The position numbers and the translations under genes were made by a program. The notes beneath the pieces were generated by a model. It saw nothing but the letters and a program-made list of their open reading frames with translations, was not told where the DNA came from and did no database searches. A DNA stretch of 5,923 nt from Cellvibrionales bacterium UBA2511 (GTDB lineage: Bacteria; Pseudomonadota; Gammaproteobacteria; Pseudomonadales; Porticoccaceae), in contig DDNV01000090.1 in the NCBI GenBank assembly GCA_002341315.1, forward strand, positions 44,903-50,825. The letters run 5' to 3'. Shown piece after piece: positions 1 through 5,923 of this stretch. Numbering within the stretch: position 1 is the first letter of the stretch; each line of letters starts with the position of its first letter.

Positions 1-1399
1 GGATGGCGCTGCGGGCTTTGGCCGTCACGACAAAGTTCAGCCAGGAGGGATTGGGTTGCGCATCCTTGGCGTTGATGATGGTCACTTTACAGCCACTTTG
101 CAGGGGCTCGGAGAGGGAGGTTAGCTGTCCGTTAATTTTGCTGGCGACACAGGTATTGCCCACATTGGTATGAACTGCGTAGGCGAAGTCGACCGGTGTC
201 GCCCCCGAGGGTAATGAAATAATCTGGCCGCCTGGCGTGAAGACATAGACTTCATCGGGAAACAGGTCAGCTTTAACGTGTTCGATAAATTCCAGTGAAT
301 TCCCCGCCTTTTGCTGGATTTCCAGCAGGCCCTGTACCCAGCGACTGGTTCTGGGGTTTCCTTCCTCGCGCGACTTGTAAAGCCAGTGGGCGGCGATGCC
401 GAAGTTGGCCATGGCATCCATATCCCGGGTTCTGATCTGCACTTCGATAGGCACACCGTGCATACCGATCAATACCGTGTGCAAAGACTGGTAGCCATTT
501 ACCTTGGGAATGGCAACATAATCTTTAAACTCACCGGGTACCGGTTTGAACAGGTTGTGGATGACGCCCAGCGTGCGATAACAGTCATCCACTGTCTCCA
601 CCACGATGCGAAAGGCAAAGACGTCCATGATATCGCGAAAGGATTTTCGTTTGATCTTCATCTTCTGGTAGATACTCCAGAGATGTTTCTCGCGACCTGT
701 GACCTCGGCAGAGATCAGCTCCTTGTCGAGACGAATTTCTATGCTGTCCTTGATTTCTTCAACAATGTGCTTGCGATTGCCGCGAGCGGATTTGAGCGCC
801 GCCCGCAGGCGCTGATGGCGCATCGGGTACATCGCCGCAAAGCCGAGATCCTCAAACTCCACACGAATATCGTTGATCCCCAGTCGCTGGGCAATGGGGG
901 CGTAAATATCCAGAGTCTCCCTGGCGATCCGCCGCCGTTTGGCTGCGCTGAGCACTTTAAGGGTGCGCATATTGTGGAGCCGGTCAGCCAGTTTCACCAG
1001 CATAACCCGGATATCCCGGGCCATGGCCAGGGTCATTTTCTGAAAGTTTTCTGCTTGCTGCTCGGCTCGAGAAGCAAACTCAATTTCAGTAAGCTTGCTC
1101 ACGCCGTCCACCAGCTCAGCGACAGTGGAACCAAAGCGCCCAGCGAGGTCTTCCTTGCTGACGCCGGTATCTTCAATGACATCGTGGAGCATGGCCGCCA
1201 TCAGGCTTTCTGCATCGAGATGCATGTCTGCGAGAATGTTGGCGACAGCGAGGGGGTGGCTGATGTAGGGTTCGCCGCTCTGGCGCAACTGACCTTCGTG
1301 GCAGCCAGTCGCGAACTGATAGGCGTCGAGAATATCCTGGACTTCTTGCTGTTCGAGGTAGGAGGAGAGCTTGTTGCTTAGTGCATCAACGGCTTGCAA
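1..1399 (-). CDS. spoT: SpoT, bifunctional (p)ppGpp hydrolase/synthetase, C-terminal part outside the window
   Basis: Cytoplasmic stringent-response enzyme that hydrolyses (p)ppGpp to GDP/GTP plus pyrophosphate and has a weaker synthetase activity. 466 residues are visible, against about 700 in the family; the rest lies beyond position 1. Domains in order: HD hydrolase (about 25-195) with H48, H72-D73, E76-D77 and D139; synthetase (about 200-340) with D259 in DIMDVFAFR and E319 in EVQIRT; a complete TGS domain (about 383-445) starting at PDEVYVFTP; then the start of the helical region (PSWLNFVVTAKAR). These positions match E. coli SpoT numbering without gaps. The start is TTG at 1399-1397: an in-frame TGA lies at 1414-1412, the first in-frame ATG is codon 59 (after H48), and GGGGGAA sits just upstream. 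It begins 19 nt after rpoZ, so the two are probably cotranscribed. Oddity: the usual RxKD synthetase motif reads E290-F-K-D. Identity is very secure; RelA is excluded by the intact hydrolase site. Confidence 0.97.
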   Translation of the reverse strand, partial: MQAVDALSNKLSSYLEQQEVQDILDAYQFATGCHEGQLRQSGEPYISHPLAVANILADMHLDAESLMAAMLHDVIEDTGVSKEDLAGRFGSTVAELVDGVSKLTEIEFASRAEQQAENFQKMTLAMARDIRVMLVKLADRLHNMRTLKVLSAAKRRRIARETLDIYAPIAQRLGINDIRVEFEDLGFAAMYPMRHQRLRAALKSARGNRKHIVEEIKDSIEIRLDKELISAEVTGREKHLWSIYQKMKIKRKSFRDIMDVFAFRIVVETVDDCYRTLGVIHNLFKPVPGEFKDYVAIPKVNGYQSLHTVLIGMHGVPIEVQIRTRDMDAMANFGIAAHWLYKSREEGNPRTSRWVQGLLEIQQKAGNSLEFIEHVKADLFPDEVYVFTPGGQIISLPSGATPVDFAYAVHTNVGNTCVASKINGQLTSLSEPLQSGCKVTIINAKDAQPNPSWLNFVVTAKARSAI

Positions 1400-1418
1400 G
1401 GCTTCCCCCGGTCACGGT

Positions 1419-1706
1419 TTACTCGGTTTCAGGGGCTACCGGTAGCTCGGGAGCTGAGGTATCTTCAAAATCACCATATTCCAACAGCATTTCTTCGGGT
1501 TCTTCTTTCTGCTTCAGAATGCTTGCATCGATGAAACCCTCTTCAATTTCGCGCAATGCCATTACGGTGGGTTTGTCATTTTCCCAGGGCAGATTTGGTT
1601 GCTTGCCACCGACAGCGAGCTGGCGTGCCCGCTTGGAGCTGACCATGACCAGTTCAAAGCGGTTCTCCACATGATCAAGGCAATCTTCGACAGTGATACG
1701 GGCCAT
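1419..1706 (-). CDS. rpoZ: RNA polymerase omega subunit
   Basis: A small subunit that helps assemble and stabilise RNA polymerase by wrapping the beta-prime C-terminus; in proteobacteria it forms part of a ppGpp-binding site. It has 95 residues, close to the 91 of E. coli. The start [10 protein letters not shown] matches the family start, and the conserved blocks [16 protein letters not shown] (about 16-31) and [15 protein letters not shown] (about 43-57) are intact. The C-terminal tail after about residue 65 is strongly acidic (runs such as EEPEE and DFED) and ends in a P/E-rich stretch; this part varies between species. The ATG at 1706 was chosen because the reading frame can be extended 26 codons upstream only by starting inside the gmk terminator. 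A weak ribosome site (CGGAA) lies 7 nt upstream of the ATG. It has its own predicted promoter and is followed 19 nt later by spoT. Confidence 0.97.
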   Translation of the reverse strand: MARITVEDCLDHVENRFELVMVSSKRARQLAVGGKQPNLPWENDKPTVMALREIEEGFIDASILKQKEEPEEMLLEYGDFEDTSAPELPVAPETE

Positions 1707-1724
1707 ATTTGATTCCGTTTCTTT

Positions 1725-1752
1725 ATTTAAGTGGGGTGTTATTGATTGACAA
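1725..1752 (-). promoter_or_regulatory. Predicted sigma-70 type promoter for rpoZ-spoT
   Basis: On the minus strand, TTGTCA (1752-1747, five of six bases of the -35 consensus) is followed after 16 bases by TTAAAT (1730-1725, four of six bases of the -10 consensus). Transcription would start near 1718, giving a leader of about a dozen bases before the rpoZ ATG at 1706 that still holds the CGGAA ribosome site. It lies directly downstream of the gmk terminator, where a new promoter would be needed. This is a match by eye only. Confidence 0.45.
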
Positions 1753-1763
1753 TCTGTGTAGAC

Positions 1764-1793
1764 AAAAAGCCGCGGCAATGCCACGGCGGCTTT
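1764..1793 (-). terminator. Rho-independent terminator after gmk
   Basis: Read on the minus strand, AAAGCCGC (1793-1786) pairs perfectly with GCGGCTTT (1773-1766). Inside the loop, GGC-ATT-GCC can pair further. The stem runs straight into a tract of five T residues ending at 1764. It begins 21 nt after the gmk stop codon, in the right place and orientation to end gmk transcripts before rpoZ. In the plus direction the T-tract is only three bases long, so it is probably one-directional. Confidence 0.8.
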
Positions 1794-1814
1794 CAGTTTA
1801 CAAAATTGCGGGTA

Positions 1815-2609
<795 letters not shown>

Positions 2610-3473
2610 TTATTCAATATTCTGGATCTGCTCGCGCATCTGTTCGATCAGGACCTTCAGTTCGACCGCTGCGTTGGTGGTATCAGTGGCAATGGATTTT
2701 GAGGACAGGGTATTAGCTTCGCGGTTGAGTTCCTGCATGAGGAAGTCCAATCGCCGGCCAATCGGTTCCTGGCGTTGCAACACCCGGCGGATTTCACCCA
2801 GGTGGGTATCCAGTCGGTCCAGTTCTTCGTCCACGTCGGCCCGTTGGGCAATCAACACCAGTTCCTGTTCCAGTCGGTTCTGATCCAGACCGGTGCTCAC
2901 CTCTTGCAGTCGGTCAATCAGCTTCTGGCGCTGGGCGGCCAACAGTTCCGGCAATCGCGATCGCACGGTAGCCAGTTGCACGGCAATGCCGTCCAGTCGC
3001 TGTTCGACCAGTTCGCCGAGTTTTTCACCTTCCCGGCGACGGCCCTCCACCAGTTGATCCAGTGTCTCTTCAAACAACCGCAGCAGTGTATTCTTGAGCT
3101 CTTCCCGGTCGATCTCTGGTTCGCTGAGCACCCCGGGCCAGCGCAAGATGTCCAGCGGTGAGATTTTTGCGGGATCAGCCATCAGGTGAGCCAGTTGTTC
3201 GCTGGCGGCAATATATTGCTCTGCCAATGGTTGATTGATGGCTACTTCACCGGATTGTTTGGCGATATTGAGTTGCAGGGTGCAGTCCACCTTGCCCCGT
3301 TGCAGGTGTTTTCGGGTCAGTTCGCGGAGGGTCGTTTCAAGATCCCTGACGGTTTCCGGCATTCTGAAACCGGTTTCCAGATAGCGGTGATTGACAGAGC
3401 GGATTTCCCAGGCGGCGGTGCCCCAGTGGCACTCGATACTGTGGCGGGCAAAGGCAGTCATACTGCTGGGCAT
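2610..3473 (-). CDS. yicC: YicC/YloC family endoribonuclease
   Basis: Member of the YicC/YloC family of endoribonucleases; the E. coli protein is linked to small-RNA turnover (RyhB degradation together with PNPase). The product is 287 residues, the same length as E. coli YicC. The N-terminal YicC domain (about 2-155) begins MPSSMTAFAR and contains EIRSVNHRYLE, RGKVDCTL and ILRWPGVL. A charged, probably helical middle follows (about 120-200). The C-terminal DUF1732 domain (about 200-287) contains NRLEQELVLIAQRADVDEEL and GRRLDFLMQELNREANTL, and ends in IEQMREQIQNIE, matching the E. coli C-terminus. The ATG at 3473 has GGAG 7 nt upstream and aligns with the family start, so it was preferred to the internal ATG four codons later. 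It is divergent from rph, another RNA-processing gene, and that pairing is common in gammaproteobacteria. Confidence 0.96.
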   Translation of the reverse strand: MPSSMTAFARHSIECHWGTAAWEIRSVNHRYLETGFRMPETVRDLETTLRELTRKHLQRGKVDCTLQLNIAKQSGEVAINQPLAEQYIAASEQLAHLMADPAKISPLDILRWPGVLSEPEIDREELKNTLLRLFEETLDQLVEGRRREGEKLGELVEQRLDGIAVQLATVRSRLPELLAAQRQKLIDRLQEVSTGLDQNRLEQELVLIAQRADVDEELDRLDTHLGEIRRVLQRQEPIGRRLDFLMQELNREANTLSSKSIATDTTNAAVELKVLIEQMREQIQNIE

Positions 3474-3593
3474 GGGAATCTCCGGGAGAAGGGTGGAATT
3501 GACGATCTATGGTAACACGGCGCCACATACGGTCGACAATTCGGTTAGAATGCCAGCCTCTTTTCTACTTCAAAATACTACAGGAATTTTTCC
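3474..3593. promoter_or_regulatory. Divergent promoter region between yicC and rph
   Basis: This 120-bp gap must hold promoters for both genes. For rph (plus), TAGAAT at 3546-3551 is a good -10 element, but its -35 partner is weak (GCCACA, 3522-3527, spacer 18). The rph ribosome site AGGA lies 8 nt before its ATG. For yicC (minus), TTGTCG (3539-3534) and TACCAT (3514-3509) are possible elements but are 19 bases apart, so weak. The yicC -35 candidate lies between the two rph elements, so the promoters would overlap and compete. The hexamers were read by eye. Confidence 0.45.
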
Positions 3594-4322
3594 ATGTCCC
3601 GACCCAGTGGCCGTCGTCCCGAGCAGCTCCGTGCTGTAAAACTCACCCGCAGTTACACCCGGCATGCAGAGGGATCTGTGTTGGTGGAGTTTGGTGAAAC
3701 CAAAGTCATTTGCACCGCGAGTGTCGAGTCCTCTGTGCCACGTTTCCTGCGCGGCAAGGGACAGGGTTGGGTGACCGCTGAATACGGCATGCTGCCCCGT
3801 TCCACCGGTGAGCGTATGGCCCGCGAGGCGTCAAGAGGGCGTCAGGGTGGCAGAACCCTTGAAATCCAGCGTCTGATTGGTCGCTCACTGCGGGCGGCCA
3901 TGGACTTGAAGGCGTTGGGCGAGCATACCATTACGGTGGACTGTGATGTGATCCAGGCCGACGGCGGCACCCGCACCGCCTCCATCACAGGTGCCTGTGT
4001 TGCGCTTGCCGATGCGGTTAGCCACTTGCAGGAGCGCGGTAAAATCAAGACCAACCCCCTCACCAATATGGTGGCGTCGGTTTCGGTAGGCATTTATCAG
4101 GGTGTGCCGGTACTGGATCTTGATTACGCAGAAGATTCGACGGCCGAGACAGACATGAATGTGGTCATGAACAGCAGTGGTGGTTTTATCGAAATTCAGG
4201 GCACGGCTGAGGCGGCACCGTTTACCGAAGGAGAACTGCAGGAAATGATGGTGCTGGCCAAGCACGGTATTGCCGATTTGGTCCGGGTGCAGAAAATGGC
4301 GCTGGCAAACTCAGGCGGTTAA
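3594..4322 (+). CDS. rph: Ribonuclease PH
   Basis: Phosphate-dependent 3'-to-5' exoribonuclease that trims the 3' end of tRNA precursors; it acts as a ring-shaped hexamer in the cytoplasm. The product is 242 residues, full length for the family (about 238). Visible signatures: the N-terminal GRRPEQLR block, [15 protein letters not shown] (24-38), [14 protein letters not shown] (58-71), R87 in RQGGRT, the phosphate-binding G125-T126-R127 in [10 protein letters not shown], and the acidic residues of [10 protein letters not shown] (180-189). The reading frame is intact, unlike the known frameshifted rph-1 allele of E. coli K-12. AGGA lies 8 nt before the ATG. The gene is divergent from yicC. Downstream it is convergent with yggU and overlaps it by 4 bp; pyrE, which follows rph in E. 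coli, is not here. Confidence 0.98.
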   Translation: MSRPSGRRPEQLRAVKLTRSYTRHAEGSVLVEFGETKVICTASVESSVPRFLRGKGQGWVTAEYGMLPRSTGERMAREASRGRQGGRTLEIQRLIGRSLRAAMDLKALGEHTITVDCDVIQADGGTRTASITGACVALADAVSHLQERGKIKTNPLTNMVASVSVGIYQGVPVLDLDYAEDSTAETDMNVVMNSSGGFIEIQGTAEAAPFTEGELQEMMVLAKHGIADLVRVQKMALANSGG

Positions 4323-4618
4323 ATTTCTGGCCGCTCAATAGCTGCCCCGTCGGGCAGCCGGGTCGGGCTTTCAATCCGCAATGTTTTTTGTCTGCCGGTC
4401 TCTCCCTGCAGCAGGCTGACGGCGGATTTGGGCGTGCCGAACCAGCGACTGATCAATGCAATCAAATGCTGGTTGGCCTTGCCATCCACCGGCGGTGCGG
4501 TAATCCGAATTTTCAGACGGTCTCCCTGCAGCCCGACAATTTCATCTTTGGACGAGCGGGGTTGCAGCCGGCAGCGCAACAGCAGGCAGCCCTCCTGCCA
4601 CCGGTAGTGTTCTCCCAT
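4319..4618 (-). CDS. yggU: DUF167 / YggU family protein
   Basis: Small protein of the DUF167 (YggU) family, whose molecular function is not established. The product is 99 residues, like E. coli YggU. The family core is clear: [20 protein letters not shown] (11-30), then [19 protein letters not shown] (35-53) with the hallmark APPVDGKAN, and [14 protein letters not shown] (69-82). ATG 4618 overlaps the yggT stop in TGATG, sharing one base. There is no clear ribosome site of its own, so translation is probably coupled to yggT. The frame stays open upstream to 4981, but that part lies over yggT in another frame and has no family similarity. The C-terminus overlaps the end of rph on the opposite strand by 4 bp. 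Confidence 0.93.
   Translation of the reverse strand: MGEHYRWQEGCLLLRCRLQPRSSKDEIVGLQGDRLKIRITAPPVDGKANQHLIALISRWFGTPKSAVSLLQGETGRQKTLRIESPTRLPDGAAIERPEI
4341..4358. repeat. Perfect inverted repeat near the rph/yggU junction
   Basis: GCTGCCC and GGGCAGC form a perfect 7-bp G+C-rich stem with a 4-base loop (CGTC). The hairpin lies 19 nt after the rph stop codon and inside the last codons of yggU (LPDGAAI region). In the rph direction the nearest T-tract (six T at 4385-4390) is too far away for a standard intrinsic terminator. It could slow polymerase or stabilise the 3' end of rph mRNA, or be a chance result of coding constraint. Confidence 0.4.
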
Positions 4619-5205
4619 CAGATACCGGGTACCAGGCCGGAGGGCACCTGCAGTGACCTGGCGGCACCGTGCACAAAAATCTGCAGCATATTGATCACCA
4701 GAAACATGAAAATGGGTGACAGGTCCAAGCCGCCCAGCGGCGGGATAATCCGCTGAAAAGGTGCCATAACGGGACGAATCAACTGGTTTAGCAGTGTCAG
4801 CGCGGGGTGATTGCTCTGTGGTGCCACCCAGCTGACGATAATGACGATCAGCAGACCGTAGAGATACAGGTTCAGCACCAGATAAATGGCGCCCACCGCG
4901 CCCCAGGCCAGGGCCGACAGAATATTCATCATGCCCAGTCCGTTGATCGAAGCGGTAAGCTGAATTACCAGCCATTGGCATAGCAGCGCCAGCACGATAG
5001 TGGCCAGGTCAAAATGCCGGTAGGTGGGAAACAACTTGCGCAGGGGTTTGCTGGGGAAATGGGTGGCCTTCACCAGAAACTGGGAAATCGGATTGTAGAA
5101 ATCGGCATGGGACAGCTGGAGGAGAAAGCGCAGCATCACCACCGCCAGGTAAAAACTGCCGAGGGATTGAATCAGAAAAGTGCCGGCCTGGGTAAATGTA
5201 CTCAT
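4618..5205 (-). CDS. yggT: YggT family integral membrane protein
   Basis: Inner-membrane protein of the YggT family (195 residues; E. coli YggT has 188). Its exact role is not settled; relatives are linked to cell shape, osmotic stress or organelle division. Hydrophobic segments lie at about 9-30, 66-86, 95-127 (long enough for two helices) and 160-180. The protein is an internal duplication: R26 to about 70 (NPISQFLVKAT, PLRKLFP) parallels W126 to about 165 (LTLLNQLIRP, PFQRIIPPLGGLDLSPI), each unit having an amphipathic NP/RP-P-R stretch before a membrane helix. The start at 5205 has AAGG about 7 nt upstream and lies 22 nt after the proC stop. Its TGA overlaps the yggU ATG. The order proC-yggT-yggU recurs in proteobacteria and implies one operon. 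Confidence 0.94.
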   Translation of the reverse strand: MSTFTQAGTFLIQSLGSFYLAVVMLRFLLQLSHADFYNPISQFLVKATHFPSKPLRKLFPTYRHFDLATIVLALLCQWLVIQLTASINGLGMMNILSALAWGAVGAIYLVLNLYLYGLLIVIIVSWVAPQSNHPALTLLNQLIRPVMAPFQRIIPPLGGLDLSPIFMFLVINMLQIFVHGAARSLQVPSGLVPGI

Positions 5206-5227
5206 AGGTTGCCTTGTTGTGTGACGG

Positions 5228-5923
5228 TTAGTTTGCCAGTTCGTCGGCCATCGCTGCTGCGCGTTTCACGGCACTATTCATCGCTTCGCGAAACAGTGCT
5301 TTCAGATCGCCGGCTTCGAAAGCCTGTATAGCGCACTCTGTCGTGCCGCCGGGGGAGCTGACCCGCCGCCTCAACTCGGCGGCATCAACATCGCTGCTGA
5401 CAGCCATTTTTGCCGCCCCAAGGGCAGTTTGCAAGGTGAGCTGCCGCGAAACTTCCGATGACAGCCCGAGCTCTTCGCCGATTTCCTGCATGATTTCCAT
5501 GATCAGGAAGTAATAGGCGGGACCACTGCCTGAAACCGCGGTCACGGCATCAATTTCTGCTTCTGTCTGCAACCAGCAGGACGTTCCCACTGCATTGAGA
5601 ATATCAGTGGTGAGCTGTTTTTGATCGTCGGATACCTGCCCGTTGGCAAACAGGCCGGCGGCACCGGTCTGAACCAGTGATGGCGTGTTGGGCATACAGC
5701 GAACAATCGGCAGGTCAGCCCTCAGCCACTGCTCCAGTGACGCCATGGATATCCCCGCTGCAATCGAAATAATCAGAGGTCGGTGACCGAGAGCGCCGGT
5801 GATCGTTGCGGTCACGGTTTTCATGACATGTGGTTTTACGGCCAGTAGAATGACCTCGGCTTTGGCTGCAGCGGCCATGTTATCGGTTGAGGTGTGAACG
5901 CCGAAGGTGCTGGCCAACTGCTG
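5228..5923 (-). CDS. proC: Pyrroline-5-carboxylate reductase, N-terminus outside the window
   Basis: Catalyses the last step of proline synthesis, the NAD(P)H-dependent reduction of 1-pyrroline-5-carboxylate to L-proline, in the cytoplasm. The last 231 residues are visible; about 40 residues with the Rossmann GxGxxG nucleotide loop lie beyond position 5923. Landmarks in visible numbering: VILLAVKPHVM (24-34), ISIAAG (52-57), RCMPNTPSLV (75-84), VSGSGPAYYFL (130-140) and the family signature LRRRVSSPGGTTECAIQAFE (184-203). The TTG at 5917-5915 is internal, since the frame stays open to the edge and the N-terminal domain is needed. It is the first visible gene of a proC-yggT-yggU operon; the promoter is outside the window. 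Confidence 0.96.
   Translation of the reverse strand, partial: QQLASTFGVHTSTDNMAAAAKAEVILLAVKPHVMKTVTATITGALGHRPLIISIAAGISMASLEQWLRADLPIVRCMPNTPSLVQTGAAGLFANGQVSDDQKQLTTDILNAVGTSCWLQTEAEIDAVTAVSGSGPAYYFLIMEIMQEIGEELGLSSEVSRQLTLQTALGAAKMAVSSDVDAAELRRRVSSPGGTTECAIQAFEAGDLKALFREAMNSAVKRAAAMADELAN

Noticed and set aside
121..456. 111-codon open frame on the minus strand
   Set aside because: Lies inside spoT in another frame; spoT has unbroken family similarity through this region.
311..1381. Long open frame of 356 codons on the plus strand opposite spoT
   Set aside because: It lies in codon-on-codon register with spoT, so its stops would need TTA, CTA or TCA codons in spoT, which are rarely used here. 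Indeed its stop is the spoT CTA codon at residue 7. The product has no recognisable family, and spoT fully explains the stretch.
1707..1784. Longer rpoZ start at 1784
   Set aside because: It would start inside the gmk terminator hairpin and add 26 residues not found in omega subunits.
2775..3161. 128-codon plus-strand frame opposite yicC
   Set aside because: Antisense shadow of a full-length, strongly conserved yicC; no family resemblance and no ribosome site.
4619..4981. Upstream extension of the yggU frame to a 220-residue protein
   Set aside because: The extension overlaps yggT out of frame and has no family similarity; ATG 4618 gives the normal length.
5915..5917. TTG as a start codon for proC
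   Set aside because: The frame continues to the window edge, and the nucleotide-binding N-terminal domain is required, so this TTG is internal.

Overview
The window is a compact, ordinary housekeeping block from a gammaproteobacterium. It holds eight protein-coding genes, two of them cut by the window edges. I see no mobile element, CRISPR array, tRNA or rRNA. Protein sequences and gene order (yicC, gmk, rpoZ, spoT on one strand, rph divergent from yicC) fit the class. The SpoT N-terminus resembles the pseudomonad form more than the enteric one. A non-enteric gammaproteobacterium, for example from the Pseudomonas/Cellvibrio side, is my best guess, at low confidence below class level.

Layout. 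On the minus strand, reading from about 3473 down to 1: yicC (RNA-processing endoribonuclease family), gmk (GMP kinase), rpoZ (omega subunit of RNA polymerase) and spoT (ppGpp hydrolase/synthetase, missing its C-terminal third). An intrinsic terminator and a promoter lie between gmk and rpoZ, so rpoZ-spoT is probably a separate transcription unit. On the plus strand, rph (RNase PH) starts about 120 bp from yicC with a divergent promoter region between them. On the minus strand from the right edge: proC (pyrroline-5-carboxylate reductase, lacking its N-terminus), yggT (membrane protein) and yggU (DUF167), packed as an operon. This operon runs tail-to-tail into rph, and the two stop codons share a TTAA.

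How the genes fit together. gmk turns GMP into GDP, which feeds GTP and (p)ppGpp synthesis. SpoT makes and degrades (p)ppGpp, and omega forms part of a ppGpp-binding site on RNA polymerase, so gmk-rpoZ-spoT groups the nucleotide, the alarmone enzyme and its target. rph and yicC both act in RNA processing. proC-yggT-yggU is a recurrent proteobacterial cluster in which only ProC has a settled role, the last step of proline synthesis.

Points of interest: a TTG start for spoT that is the only workable start; a hybrid EFKD motif in the SpoT synthetase domain where bifunctional enzymes usually have RxKD; a terminator-promoter unit splitting gmk from rpoZ; an overlapping convergent junction between rph and yggU, with pyrE not next to rph; and two short inverted repeats. 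I found no convincing novel system here.
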